Below, piece after piece: positions 1 to 9,435 of a stretch of DNA of 64,000 nucleotides (positions within the stretch are counted from its first letter, which is position 1; each line of letters starts with the position of its first letter). The position numbers were made by a program, and so were the translations under genes. This DNA is from an uncultured bacterium (GTDB taxonomy: Bacteria > Vulcanimicrobiota > CADAWZ01): the NCBI GenBank assembly GCA_949288455.1, contig CASEKF010000036.1, positions 14,049 to 78,048 of the forward strand, given 5' to 3'. The notes beneath the pieces were generated by a model that had not been told where the DNA came from, did not search any database, and was given only the letters and a program-made list of their open reading frames with translations.

Positions 1-500
1 GTCCTCACGATAATACCGTAATTTTCGCCCTTTATGCTTTCGGCGACTCTGCGCAGACGCTCTCGCTCGACTTCGTCTTCAATTCTTCTCGAAATTCCTA
101 CGTATTGGGCGAGAGGCAAAAACACAAGATATCTTCCCGGTAAAGTTATGTGAGTCGTAACTCTCGCTCCTTTCATGCCCCAGGATTCTTTTGTCACCTG
201 AACCATAGTCTCCTGATTTATTTTAACAAAATCTTTTATCGACATAGTTTTAAAATCTGCCGGAATATCTTCCCCTAACATTGCGGAGGCGTCGTCCATA
301 CACAGAAAAGCGTTTCTCTCTAACCCTATGTCGACGAAAGCGGCCTGCATACCGGGTAAAATATTAGCTACCTTACCTTTATATATGCCTCCTATAAGAC
401 GATCTTCTCTGGAAATATAAATTTCCATTAATTTACCGTCTTCTATAACGGCCGCGCGAGTTTCGTTTTCGTCTATATTGACAAGAATTTCTTTATACAT
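1..500 (-). CDS. rng: Ribonuclease G/E, N-terminal part (cut by window edge)
   Basis: The minus strand reads in frame from an ATG at 500 to the window edge, giving about 166 residues with no stop. The product starts MYKEILVNIDENETRAAV and continues with IYKGKVANILPGMQAAFVD and GLERNAFL, which are the signature of the S1 RNA-binding domain at the front of RNase G/E. KESWGMKGARVT, HITLPGRYLV and the following VGISRRI stretch match the family further on. RNase G/E is a single-strand-specific endoribonuclease that processes rRNA and starts mRNA decay. The catalytic DNase I-like and zinc-link parts lie outside the window. The gene starts only a few bases beyond the stop of the radical SAM gene, so the two are probably co-transcribed; this pairing is known in other bacteria. 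Confidence 0.9.
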   Translation of the reverse strand, partial: MYKEILVNIDENETRAAVIEDGKLMEIYISREDRLIGGIYKGKVANILPGMQAAFVDIGLERNAFLCMDDASAMLGEDIPADFKTMSIKDFVKINQETMVQVTKESWGMKGARVTTHITLPGRYLVFLPLAQYVGISRRIEDEVERERLRRVAESIKGENYGIIVR

Positions 501-505
501 AATCG

Positions 506-3028
506 CTAACCCCACGGTTCAATTTGTTTTTTCCCATCCAATCGATACAAAGACAGCCTTTCTATAGTCCAACCTTTCGCGCCAAATCCCTCCAACGAAA
601 GAAAATCGGTTATTTCGGCAGGTCTAAGACTTCCTTGACGACATATAGAGGCGTCCAACAGAAAAACTTTATGTTCGGCGTCAAACGAAAGACTACTGAT
701 ATAAGGTCTTATATTTACAGTTTTATCTTTTCTGGAAACAAGCAGCTCTTCTCTACTATTAATTTCCATAATAATTTTTTTAGCTTTATCATCGTCGAAA
801 TAACCTTCCGGTTTCAAAAGCCAAACGGAACCGTCCATTATCTCAGTCACCGGCTTTTGATCTAAAGATATTTTCCTAACTTCTAAAATGTCAACGCCGC
901 TACCTGACGCGCTTGCAAGTTTATTCTTAACAAGCTCCACGGGAATATTTTCGAGCAACTCAAGATCAATCCATTCGGAACGGCTTATTATTCCAAGTCC
1001 CAAAGCAGGTCCTGGAACAAGCTTCATTCTAGGATGAAATCCTTTTGTGTAAGCTGCGGGCAATTCGGCTCTTCTTATGATCCTTTGAAAAGTTCTAAGC
1101 ATATCCAGATGTGAAATAAGTCTGATTTCTTCATTTTTTGAATACTTTATCCTATATTTAGCCTCGGTCTTTCCGTTAAATAAAGGATCTCCTATATCAT
1201 AGTCGATATCGGAAATCTTTAAATCGGAAACTCGACTCTGTATAACCGGACGCACTTCAGAATCGCAGCAGCCGCAGCCCTTGCAAGAATTACGACAATC
1301 TTCAGTCACAACAGCTTCCGAGGCCTTTTTATATTCCTCTTTCAAAAAAGCCCTTAACTTAGGTTCGGTCATATAATCCCATGGCAAAGGTTCCAACGCG
1401 TCTCTGGAAACAGTATAAATATCAGGATCAATCCCGCAGTCTTTAAAAGCCTCCATCCATTTTGAAAACTTGAAGCAATCGCTCCAACCGTCAAATCCGC
1501 AGCCTAATTCGAAAGCTTTAACTAACACTTTGGACAAGCGCCTGTCTCCTCTCGCAAAAACGGCTTCGAGAAAACTTAACTCAGGTTCATGAAATTTTAA
1601 CGTTATTTTGCCATGTTTAAGCGTTCGTTTTAACTTCGCCTGAATTTCTCTAATAGCCGCTATATTAATAAATTTGGCGCGCTGAAAAGGCGTTTGAGGT
1701 TTAGGCACAAAGGAAGAAAACGACAAAGTTAACCTAAGCCCGGTTTCCCTTAAGATTTTCCATACTAAACTTATAATGCCGTCTATATCAGAATCGTCTT
1801 CAAAAGGAAGACCTATAAGAAAATAGAGCTTCAGCGCCGTCCAACCGGCGGCTTTAGCGTCTTTGGCTATCGCAAGGACGTCGTCTTCGCTGCTGCCTTT
1901 ATTTACTACGGCTCTCATCTTGGCCGTTCCTACTTCAGGCGCAAACGTAAGCGAAGAACGCCGAAATTTTTGCACCAAGCCGGCTAATTCCAGAGAAAAA
2001 GCGTCGGTTCTTAAACTTGGAAGAGACAATTCGATATATTTGTCTCTATAGCGCTTTTGAATTTTCGAAATTAAGCGAGCTATCTGAGAATGATCCGTAC
2101 AGGAAAGAGATACTAAAGACGCCTCTTCATACCCTGAATGTTTGACCGATTCTTCAAGAAGAGAGAGTAATTTCCCAACGCTTCTCTCTCTGACGGGCCT
2201 ATAGTAAAAACTTGCCTGACAAAATCGGCATCCTCTAGTACAGCCCCTAGATATTTCCAACATTATCCTATCATGAATCGTCTCTATATAATTAACGGGA
2301 GAGGCGCATGGGAAAAAGGCGTCGTCTAACGACGCGATTATTCTCCTTGATATAAATTCGGGAGTATCGGCATGTAAAGACTCCAATTTTAAAAACCTGC
2401 CTGAATCGTCGTATGCGGGCCTATAAAAGGACGGAACGTATACTCCCTTAATTTTGGAAGCTTCAGAGAGAAAATGCGATTTATCGCGAGATGATTTTTT
2501 GCACGCGGCTAATAAATCGGCGACTTCAACTACCGCTTCTTCGCCGTCTCCAACTATAAACAAATCAAAAAAATCAGCTATCGGCTCAGGGTTAAAAGTA
2601 CAAGATCCTCCTCCTATAACTAAAGGAAAAGAATCGTCTCTATCTTTGGAGTATAAAGGGATACCCGCCAAATTAAGAGTCGTCAATATGTTGGAATAAC
2701 ACATTTCATAAGGTAAAGTAAACCCTAATATATCAAATTCTTTCAAAGGCTTTTTCAAATTAAGAGAAAAAAGCGAAACTTCATTTTCCTTTAATTTTTC
2801 GATTAAATCGATCCAAGGCACAAAAACTCTATCTACGAGATACGACTCATTTTGTTCCAAAACTCCGGCTATAATCTTTAAACCTAATCCGGATTGCCCT
2901 ATTTCATACGTATCTGGAAAGGCCAGAGCTATTTTTAAGTCGGATTTTTCCCAATCTCTATGTTTTAAATTATATTCGGCTCCTATATATCTGCCCGGTT
3001 TTTCACATAATTCAAATATTTTATCCAT
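506..3028 (-). CDS. B12-binding-like radical SAM protein fused to DUF2344 (TIGR03960/TIGR03936 type)
   Basis: This 840-residue protein has an N-terminal cobalamin-binding-like domain. A radical SAM core follows, with the CxxxCxxC cluster motif in EISRGCTRGCRFCQASF. A Cys-rich patch (CRNSCKGCGCC) comes next, and last is a DUF2344 domain (RLISHLDMLRTFQRIIRRAE, then KGFHPRMKLVPGPALGLG). In many bacteria the radical SAM and DUF2344 parts are adjacent genes beside RNase G; here they are one chain. The substrate is unknown, and the link to RNase G suggests RNA or ribosome modification. I chose the ATG at 3028 because the upstream extension, although open, would run into the RNase P RNA gene on the other strand. 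The stop lies 5 bases before the ribonuclease G start. Confidence 0.9.
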   Translation of the reverse strand: MDKIFELCEKPGRYIGAEYNLKHRDWEKSDLKIALAFPDTYEIGQSGLGLKIIAGVLEQNESYLVDRVFVPWIDLIEKLKENEVSLFSLNLKKPLKEFDILGFTLPYEMCYSNILTTLNLAGIPLYSKDRDDSFPLVIGGGSCTFNPEPIADFFDLFIVGDGEEAVVEVADLLAACKKSSRDKSHFLSEASKIKGVYVPSFYRPAYDDSGRFLKLESLHADTPEFISRRIIASLDDAFFPCASPVNYIETIHDRIMLEISRGCTRGCRFCQASFYYRPVRERSVGKLLSLLEESVKHSGYEEASLVSLSCTDHSQIARLISKIQKRYRDKYIELSLPSLRTDAFSLELAGLVQKFRRSSLTFAPEVGTAKMRAVVNKGSSEDDVLAIAKDAKAAGWTALKLYFLIGLPFEDDSDIDGIISLVWKILRETGLRLTLSFSSFVPKPQTPFQRAKFINIAAIREIQAKLKRTLKHGKITLKFHEPELSFLEAVFARGDRRLSKVLVKAFELGCGFDGWSDCFKFSKWMEAFKDCGIDPDIYTVSRDALEPLPWDYMTEPKLRAFLKEEYKKASEAVVTEDCRNSCKGCGCCDSEVRPVIQSRVSDLKISDIDYDIGDPLFNGKTEAKYRIKYSKNEEIRLISHLDMLRTFQRIIRRAELPAAYTKGFHPRMKLVPGPALGLGIISRSEWIDLELLENIPVELVKNKLASASGSGVDILEVRKISLDQKPVTEIMDGSVWLLKPEGYFDDDKAKKIIMEINSREELLVSRKDKTVNIRPYISSLSFDAEHKVFLLDASICRQGSLRPAEITDFLSLEGFGAKGWTIERLSLYRLDGKKQIEPWG

Positions 3029-3103
3029 AAATACAAACAAACTTTCTTTATAAAAATGTAATTTTATATAATATTTTAAATATTTTACAAAATCGCAAAA
3101 AAA

Positions 3104-3133
3104 TTGACAGGATATCATTAAAAATAATATGAT
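3104..3133 (+). promoter_or_regulatory. Promoter of rnpB
   Basis: TTGACA (3104-3109), an 18-base spacer and TATGAT (3128-3133) form a near-consensus housekeeping promoter. It would start transcription near 3140, which is exactly where the paired 5' end of the RNase P RNA begins. Confidence 0.75.
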
Positions 3134-3140
3134 ATAGTCA

Positions 3141-3512
3141 AAGAGCAGAGCGAGCGATCGCGTAAGCGCAGAATGTAAGCGCATATGAGGAAAGTCCGGG
3201 CTCCATAGGGCGGAATGCCGGATAACGTCCGGTAGAGGCGACTCTCAGGATAGCGCAACAGAAATAAAACCGCCGATATTTTCGGTAAGGGTGAAACGGC
3301 GAGGTAAGAGCTCACCGGCGACGCAGTAATGCTTCGGCCAGGCAAACCCCATTCGGAGCAAGACCTAATAGGAAACGGAGAAATCCATCGGCTGCCCGTC
3401 GAATGTTTCGGGTACGGTCGCTAAAGATTGAAAGTAATTTCAATCTCAGATAAATGATCGCTGCCTTTTTGCTACAAAAGGATACAGAACCCGGCTTACA
3501 GCTCTGCTCTTT
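3141..3512 (+). ncRNA. rnpB: RNase P RNA, bacterial type A
   Basis: This is the catalytic RNA that matures tRNA 5' ends. The ends form a perfect 11-bp P1 helix (3141-3151 with 3501-3511). Conserved segments appear in the right order: GAGGAAAGTCCGGGCTCC, then CGGCGACGCAGTAATGC-like P10/P11 sequence, GGCAAACCCCATTCGGAGCA, and the 3' CRV-proximal AGAACCCGGCTTACAG. The ATAGGGCGGAATGCCGG and GGTGAAACGGCGAGGTAAGA stretches are also typical. A strong promoter lies just upstream, and a hairpin follows. The terminal loops cannot be drawn exactly by eye, but the identity is secure. Confidence 0.96.
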
Positions 3513-3531
3513 CGATCTATATGAATCGTTT

Positions 3532-3579
3532 GACAAACGCTAATTATAGCGACTTAAATAGTTATAATTAGCGTTTGTC
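3532..3579. terminator. 17-bp inverted repeat between rnpB and the PASTA gene
   Basis: Perfect arms at 3532-3548 and 3563-3579 enclose a 14-base loop. The element lies between two convergent genes, rnpB (+) and the PASTA gene (-). There is no strong T-tract, so a bidirectional terminator is inferred from position and stem length. Confidence 0.55.
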
Positions 3580-3582
3580 TCC

Positions 3583-4848
3583 TTATTCGCCATGCGGCGA
3601 AGGATAACTGCCGGATATCCCATTTTCTTGATTAGGGACTCCGTTAACTTCCCCGCTAACCTCCCCGCTCACTTCAGAAGATAAAGAAACGGTCAAATTT
3701 ATAGCCGTACCCTCGGGAACCCATACCCCTCCTTCGGGCAACTGATCTATAACCACTTCAGAATCCATATCTCCGGCGTCCTCATATATAATGTCTTCTA
3801 TTACAAGGCCTGCGGCCGCAGCTATAGAATCAGCTTCCGAAAGACGCTTTCCATACAAAGACGGAACTAAAATTAATTTTTCTACGCTTATATTTATAAC
3901 CGTTCCTAACGGCGCAATACCGGACTCGGGTTTCTGTCCTTGTATAACCGCGCCTTGATAAAGACCTTCGGGAACAGATAAAGCGAATCCGCACGCCTCG
4001 GCCATTTCTTTTGCTTCGGCTACGGTTATTCCTATTAAATTTGGAATACTAGCCTCTCCCTCCTTAACTTCTCCGTTGATTCCGCTTATAGTAAGACTAA
4101 CGAAAGTCGAATTAGAAAAAGAGCTGCCGGGAGATACGCTCTGAGAAATTACGACTCCTTCTCGTATAGTTTTCGACTGGATATAACTCTTATCAAACTT
4201 AACTCCAAGAGAATTTAGAATACCTTCCGCTTCTCTCTCGGCAAGCCCTTTAAGATCCGGAAATTTAGGAGAGTCTGCCCCGATTCTGCTAACGGATAAA
4301 GTTACCAAAGAATCAGACGGAATTACGGCTGAATGTTCCGGAGTCTGTTTTATAACTAAACCGGGAGGAGTGGAAGAAGACGATTCCTGAATTATACGGA
4401 CTTTAGTTATTCCAACTCTATTTAATAAAGAAACGGCCGACTTAGACGTAAGATTTGAAACGTCGGGCATTTTCACAGTTTTTTTGCCTTTGCTCACTAT
4501 AACGTATATTATTCTGCCATGTTTTACATATGAATTCGCTTTTGGCTCCTGTTCCAGAATAATTCCCGGTACTTTATCGTTATACGCTTCGCCTTCCAGA
4601 CTCAAAGACAAACCTAGCTTAACGGCCGATTTTTGAGCTTCGGCAAAAGACATGCCCACGAAATCAGGAGTCTCTATATCTTCTCCGCCGCTAATGGCGG
4701 CATATAAGCGAATCGCGGCAAAAACAAGAGCTAAACCGATAAAAATGCAAAGAGCAGCAACAAGTTTTAAGTGAGTTAAATCTCTATTAATAGTTTTAGA
4801 ATTTTTCGCACTGCTTTTATCTGATGTATAAACTTTTTTATTAGCCAT
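3583..4848 (-). CDS. Single-pass membrane protein with five PASTA domains, no kinase domain
   Basis: A short lysine-rich cytoplasmic tail and one membrane helix (LVAALCIFIGLALVFAAIRL) are followed by five consecutive PASTA repeats of about 65 residues, with recurring IPNLIG/MPDVSNLT starts and SVSPGSS/KPESG turns. PASTA domains bind muropeptides or unlinked peptidoglycan and usually sit on the outer half of Ser/Thr kinases or penicillin-binding proteins. Neither catalytic part is encoded here. The C-terminus ends in a low-complexity SGEVSGEVNG tail. I prefer the ATG at 4848, with GGGAAA about 6 bases upstream, over the ATG at 4866, which has no good ribosome site. The lipoprotein gene lies just upstream on the same strand, suggesting one envelope operon. 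Confidence 0.85.
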   Translation of the reverse strand: MANKKVYTSDKSSAKNSKTINRDLTHLKLVAALCIFIGLALVFAAIRLYAAISGGEDIETPDFVGMSFAEAQKSAVKLGLSLSLEGEAYNDKVPGIILEQEPKANSYVKHGRIIYVIVSKGKKTVKMPDVSNLTSKSAVSLLNRVGITKVRIIQESSSSTPPGLVIKQTPEHSAVIPSDSLVTLSVSRIGADSPKFPDLKGLAEREAEGILNSLGVKFDKSYIQSKTIREGVVISQSVSPGSSFSNSTFVSLTISGINGEVKEGEASIPNLIGITVAEAKEMAEACGFALSVPEGLYQGAVIQGQKPESGIAPLGTVINISVEKLILVPSLYGKRLSEADSIAAAAGLVIEDIIYEDAGDMDSEVVIDQLPEGGVWVPEGTAINLTVSLSSEVSGEVSGEVNGVPNQENGISGSYPSPHGE

Positions 4849-4871
4849 TAAAATTTCCCGCGACATCCAAT

Positions 4872-5330
4872 TTATTTACAGTTTCTAAGTTCATCTAGAG
4901 AAACCTTCCATACCCCGTATTCTCGCTTAAATGCGAAACCGTCGTGAGTATTTTTGACGCAGACTACGGCTCTATCTCCATAGACGGATACGCTTACTAC
5001 GTCTAAAGCTCGCTTTTTTGTATTAGCCGGATAAGTTTTTTCCATAAGAAGACCGAAAGTAGCTTTGGCGTCCATATTCTCAAAATTTTTTACGTCTTCC
5101 ACAAAAGACTCCAAGCTTTCAGGCTCTAACTCATAAAGCGTTATAAACCTGACGCGTATCGTTTCAAAAAAATCGCGATCTTCCCTCGATAAAAGTTTCC
5201 AAAGATTATCCCAATCTTTATAAGCCACATATGTTTGAAACTTATACAAAACTTCATCCGGAGTATCCAAGCATCCGGTTAAACATAAAACGGAAAAAAG
5301 AAGCAGGCCATAAACGAAACGTCGTATCAT
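4872..5330 (-). CDS. Small lipoprotein of unknown function
   Basis: The 152-residue product has a lipoprotein signal peptide: Arg-Arg, a hydrophobic run, then the lipobox LTGC at residues 17-20. The mature part is a compact alpha/beta domain (DEVLYKFQTYVAYKDWDNLW, later SVYGDRAVVCVKNTHDGFAFK and VWKVSLDELR). That pattern resembles the NTF2-like/DUF4878 group of lipoproteins, but I cannot assign it firmly. It is followed within 25 bases by the PASTA gene, so both proteins probably act at the cell envelope. Function unknown. Confidence 0.7.
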   Translation of the reverse strand: MIRRFVYGLLLFSVLCLTGCLDTPDEVLYKFQTYVAYKDWDNLWKLLSREDRDFFETIRVRFITLYELEPESLESFVEDVKNFENMDAKATFGLLMEKTYPANTKKRALDVVSVSVYGDRAVVCVKNTHDGFAFKREYGVWKVSLDELRNCK

Positions 5331-5539
5331 TATTTCCGCCTAATAAAATTATATAGATTTCAACGCAATAAAACTCAAAAACTCTACAAATTGTTATTCT
5401 TCTTCAAAGATTAAAACACATCCTTTTTCAACTATTCCAAATAAAAACTAAATTTTAAGCTGGGAATAATTAATAAAAGGATATTTAACAGGTTAACAGA
5501 AATATATTTGCCAAAATCACGCTAAAGGAACATAATATT

Positions 5540-6565
5540 ATGGAAACGACGATAATTATATGCATCGTTATAATTCTTCTCTCTTTAATATTTGACTATA
5601 TTAACGGCTTCCATGATACCGCAAACGCTATAGCTACCGTGGTATCGACAAGAGTGCTTTCTCCTAAAGCGGCTATTATTATGGCGGCGGGCTTAAACTT
5701 ATTAGGAGCCCTGATAGGCACTAACGTAGCTAAAACGATAAGCGATGGCATTTTAGATATGGAAATTTTAAATAATTCCCAAATAATAATACTATCGGCT
5801 ATCGTAGGGGCTATAGTATGGAATATTATAACTTGGATTTTAGGTCTTCCCAGCAGCTCGTCGCATGCTCTCATAGGAGGGCTTATAGGTTCCGGAACGG
5901 TATACGGATTATATCATGGATTAGACATCAACGTCTTTCTAAAAATTCAATCGATTACGGAGAAAGTAATTATACCCCTATTCGCTTCTCCTCTTATAGG
6001 TTTTGGAGCGGGATTTATACTTATGTCGGCCCTCTGTTGGATAGTTTATAAAATTCACCCTGTAAAAATCAAACATATATTTGCCAAACTTCAAATATTA
6101 TCGTCCGCGTTAATGGCTTTAACGCATGGAATGAACGACGCTCAAAAATCTATGGGAATAATAACTATGTCTCTTTTCCTCTCGGGATTTATCGGAGCCG
6201 CGGAAGTCCCAACTTGGGTAAAAATCGCCTGCGCCGTAACAATGGCTATAGGCACGGCCTCAGGAGGTTGGAGAATAATAAAAACCATGGGACATAAAAT
6301 ATTTAAGCTTGAAACTATTCATGGATTCGCGGCTGAAAGTACGGCGGCAGGAGTAATCTTTACGGCCAGTATGCTTGGAGCTCCTATAAGTACCACTCAT
6401 ATTATCTCTTCCAGCATACTAGGAGTAGGATCTACAAAACGTCTAAGCGCGGTAAGGTGGGGAATCGCCGGAAATATCGTCGCCGCCTGGATCTTAACTA
6501 TTCCGGCCTCAGCTCTCATCAGCGCGATCGTTCTATGGACGCTTCGCCTATTTCATCTAGCTTGA
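5540..6565 (+). CDS. pit: Inorganic phosphate transporter, PiT family
   Basis: The 341-residue protein has about ten membrane segments. It carries both copies of the PiT signature: GFHDTANAIATVVSTRVL near residue 25 and ALTHGMNDAQKSMGII near residue 200. It also has LPSSSSHALIGGLIGS and PISTTHIISSSILGVG, the paired half-repeats that line the Na+ or H+/phosphate path. The family imports phosphate, or metal-phosphate, driven by an ion gradient. AAAGGA lies 11 bases before the ATG. No PhoU-like partner is next to it, although such genes often accompany PiT transporters. The 200-base upstream gap shows no recognised operator. Confidence 0.92.
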   Translation: METTIIICIVIILLSLIFDYINGFHDTANAIATVVSTRVLSPKAAIIMAAGLNLLGALIGTNVAKTISDGILDMEILNNSQIIILSAIVGAIVWNIITWILGLPSSSSHALIGGLIGSGTVYGLYHGLDINVFLKIQSITEKVIIPLFASPLIGFGAGFILMSALCWIVYKIHPVKIKHIFAKLQILSSALMALTHGMNDAQKSMGIITMSLFLSGFIGAAEVPTWVKIACAVTMAIGTASGGWRIIKTMGHKIFKLETIHGFAAESTAAGVIFTASMLGAPISTTHIISSSILGVGSTKRLSAVRWGIAGNIVAAWILTIPASALISAIVLWTLRLFHLA

Positions 6566-6667
6566 AAACAAGATAAAAATCATAATTTCTTAGGAACGTT
6601 ATCTTTAATAATTTGCTCCTAAATCTTTTAAAAACGCTATTCCAAATATTATTCGGGAGACACGACA

Positions 6668-7519
6668 ATGAAGTTAACTGAAATATATTCAAGCGGCAAA
6701 ACCCGTTTTTCACTCGAAGTATTTCCCCCAAAAGAAAATAAAAATAAAGAAAACGATCTTCTATCGACTCTGCGGGAACTTGAAAGATTCCGTCCTGCGC
6801 TAGTGTCCGTAACTTACGGAGCCGGAGGCTCTTCCAGAGAAAAATCGGCAGGCCTTGTAAAAAGAATCAACAACGAAGCAAAGCTTACGCCTATGCCTCA
6901 CTTTACCTGCGTATGTTCAAATACGCAATTCATAGAAAGCTATTTGAAAGAACTTGAACGGGAAGGCGTTGAAAATATTTTAGCTTTAAAAGGCGACCCT
7001 CCGAAGGGTTTTAACGACGAAGAAGCTTTCAGCCATGCAGACGAACTGGTCGCCTTTATCAAAGACAAAACAAACTTATCGATAGCGGTAGCGGGGTATC
7101 CGGAATGCCACAAAGACGCAAAAGACTTTGACTCTGATATCTATTTTCTAAAAAAGAAAATAGATTGCGGAGCCTGCGCTATATTCACTCAGCTTTTTTT
7201 TGACAACAAAAAATTTTTCGCATATTTGGAGAAAGTTAAAAAAGCAAACATAAACGTACCAGTCATCCCCGGAATTTTACCCGTAAAAAATATCGCTCAG
7301 CTACAAAAAATGACGATAATGTGCGGAGCTTCCATTCCCTTGGATATGCTTCATAAATACGAACGATTTGAAGATAACTCCGAGGATTCGATAAAATTAG
7401 GGATAGAAATAGCTATAAAACAAATCGAAGAATTAATCGACAACGGCGCGAACGGAATTCATCTTTATACGTTAAATCAACGCCGCATGACCTATGAAAT
7501 TTTGCAACATTTTAATTAA
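6668..7519 (+). CDS. metF: 5,10-methylenetetrahydrofolate reductase
   Basis: This 283-residue flavoprotein covers the whole MetF barrel: FSLEVFPPKEN with the catalytic Glu, VSVTYGAGGSSRE, NILALKGDPP, GYPECHKDA, FFDNKKFFAYLEK and PVIPGILPVKN. It reduces methylene-tetrahydrofolate to methyl-tetrahydrofolate. That product feeds methionine synthesis and is also the methyl donor of the Wood-Ljungdahl branch, whose corrinoid protein is encoded at 44-48 kb. No MetV or ferredoxin-linked partner lies beside it. The ribosome site GGGAG precedes the ATG. The malQ start follows the stop by only 13 bases, so the two are likely co-transcribed. Confidence 0.95.
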   Translation: MKLTEIYSSGKTRFSLEVFPPKENKNKENDLLSTLRELERFRPALVSVTYGAGGSSREKSAGLVKRINNEAKLTPMPHFTCVCSNTQFIESYLKELEREGVENILALKGDPPKGFNDEEAFSHADELVAFIKDKTNLSIAVAGYPECHKDAKDFDSDIYFLKKKIDCGACAIFTQLFFDNKKFFAYLEKVKKANINVPVIPGILPVKNIAQLQKMTIMCGASIPLDMLHKYERFEDNSEDSIKLGIEIAIKQIEELIDNGANGIHLYTLNQRRMTYEILQHFN

Positions 7520-7532
7520 CGGAGACTTTACC

Positions 7533-9410
7533 ATGCAATATACAAAAGAAGAAAAAAAAGTTATACGTCAAGCTCTCAAGGCTTTAGGAAAAGAAAATCT
7601 TACTCTCATAGTTCATGGAGGCAGTTTTCCATCCGAACCCAATAAGGACTACGGATTCGGCACATACAATTCCGAAGCCGCCAAAAATCTTATGCAATAT
7701 ATATCCGGCGTCTTTAATTCAATACAGCTCGGCCCTGCCGGCAAAACGAAAAAAGGACAGCCTTCTCCATACATGGGAACAATTTTTTCTTTAAATCCTC
7801 TTTTTATAGATTTAGAACAGCTGACTCAAGCTAAATGGAAACATATTCTGAGCGTAGAGACATATAAGAAAATATGCTACGAAAATCCCAAAAAAGGCTT
7901 AGGAGAGGCCGATTACGATTATGCGTATGAAAAACATGAAGAAGCGATGCAAGAAGCTTTTGACAATTTTGACAAAGCCGACGAAGAATATCTAAAATTC
8001 GTAAAAGATAACGAATCCTGGCTTGAGCCTGACGCTTTATATGAAGCTTTGGCCAAAGAGCATAAAAACGATTACTGGTTAAACTGGAAAATAGAAGACG
8101 ATAAAAATCTTTTCCGTTCAGACTCGGACGAAGATGCTCTGAAACGGCGCAGAGAAAGAATAAAAGAAGTAAAAATAAAACATGCCGACGTGATAGATTT
8201 TTATAAATTTTGTCAATATGTTATATGGAAACAAAATCTAGAAACAAAAAAATACGCCCAAGAATGCGGAATAAAAATGATCGCAGACAGACAAGTAGCT
8301 TTTTCGGATAGAGATATATGGGCAAATCAAGAACTATTTCTAGACGATTGGCGTTTAGGATGCCCTCCTGACAGCTTCTCGAAAGACGGACAACCTTGGG
8401 GGTTTCCTGTCGTAGATCCTAAAATGCTTTTTAACGAGGACGGAACTCTAGGGAAAGCTGGCAAACTAATAAAAAATCTCTATAAAAAAATGTTTTCGGA
8501 AAATTCAGGAGGCATACGTATAGATCATGTAGTCGGACTGATAGATCCTTGGATATATAAAAAAGGTTGCAAATCTATTCCTGAAGAAGGCGGAGGAAGG
8601 TTGTATTCATCACCTGAACATGAAATTCTATATAAATATGCGATAGCGTCAAAAGACGATCTTAATTTAAAAGTTCCGGCAGACAGCGAACAGAGAGTAA
8701 AAAAGCTGAACGAAGAACAGATAAAAAGATACGCCGCGTTTATGGAAAAACTTATAGTAGAAGCCGCCCAAGAATCCGGCCTCACAAAAGACGCAATAAT
8801 ATGCGAAGATTTAGGCTCTCAAACTTTTCCCGTGGAGACAGTAATGGAAAAATATAAACTTAACGGAATGAGGCTGATTCAATTTGTCGATCCTAACGAT
8901 CCTAAAAGTAAATATAGGAGTTCAAACGTTCCTGAAAACTGCTGGATTATGGCAGGAACGCATGACAGCGAACCTATAAGTCTATGGGCTAAAAACCTAA
9001 CGTTTACGCATATATCTTATCTCCACGCGCTGCAGCTGACGGAAGACGTTTACCCTTATCTAGCGGGAGAAGAACGTGAGAAGATGATTATCAAACTTAC
9101 TCAAGACGCAAGAATTTTAGCTAAAACTAAAATGACTGAGTTGTTTACCTCAAAATCGAAAAATATCCAAATATTTTTCGCCGACTTTTTTGGCATTCAA
9201 GAAATTTATAATCAACCGGGAGATCCTAAAGCAAAAAACTGGATTTTGAGAATTCCTCAAAATTTTGAATCCTTTCATAAAGACGCTATAGAAAACGGTT
9301 TCGGCTTTGATATAGTTTCGGTTCTAATAGACGCTATAAAAGCCAAAGGTTCCGAATTCATAAATGAACATAGAGCCGTATTAGATAAATTGCAGTCGCT
9401 GCAAAAGTAA
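7533..9410 (+). CDS. malQ: 4-alpha-glucanotransferase (GH77)
   Basis: This amylomaltase transfers glucan segments between maltodextrins or glycogen chains in the cytoplasm. GH77 motifs are all present: LGCPPDSFSKDGQPWGFP, GGIRIDHVVGL with the nucleophile Asp, IICEDLG with the acid/base Glu, and GTHDSEP with the third carboxylate. At 625 residues it is larger than a minimal MalQ because of a charged insertion in the N-terminal half (roughly residues 110-200, AYEKHEEAMQEAFDNFDKAD and following). I start at 7533 (GGAG 9 bases upstream) rather than at the in-frame ATG inside metF. With the alpha-amylase and phosphofructokinase genes elsewhere in the window it points to glucan breakdown or storage. 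Confidence 0.92.
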   Translation: MQYTKEEKKVIRQALKALGKENLTLIVHGGSFPSEPNKDYGFGTYNSEAAKNLMQYISGVFNSIQLGPAGKTKKGQPSPYMGTIFSLNPLFIDLEQLTQAKWKHILSVETYKKICYENPKKGLGEADYDYAYEKHEEAMQEAFDNFDKADEEYLKFVKDNESWLEPDALYEALAKEHKNDYWLNWKIEDDKNLFRSDSDEDALKRRRERIKEVKIKHADVIDFYKFCQYVIWKQNLETKKYAQECGIKMIADRQVAFSDRDIWANQELFLDDWRLGCPPDSFSKDGQPWGFPVVDPKMLFNEDGTLGKAGKLIKNLYKKMFSENSGGIRIDHVVGLIDPWIYKKGCKSIPEEGGGRLYSSPEHEILYKYAIASKDDLNLKVPADSEQRVKKLNEEQIKRYAAFMEKLIVEAAQESGLTKDAIICEDLGSQTFPVETVMEKYKLNGMRLIQFVDPNDPKSKYRSSNVPENCWIMAGTHDSEPISLWAKNLTFTHISYLHALQLTEDVYPYLAGEEREKMIIKLTQDARILAKTKMTELFTSKSKNIQIFFADFFGIQEIYNQPGDPKAKNWILRIPQNFESFHKDAIENGFGFDIVSVLIDAIKAKGSEFINEHRAVLDKLQSLQK

Positions 9411-9435
9411 AAGAAACCTTTAAAAATAAAATATA

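Noticed and set aside
3029-3184. In-frame N-terminal extension of the radical SAM gene with a hydrophobic stretch
   Set aside because: It overlaps the 5' end and promoter of the RNase P RNA gene on the other strand and has no ribosome site; the ATG at 3028 begins the conserved part.
3118-3536. Two minus-strand ORFs inside the RNase P RNA gene
   Set aside because: They are antisense shadows of rnpB, with no family resemblance or ribosome site.
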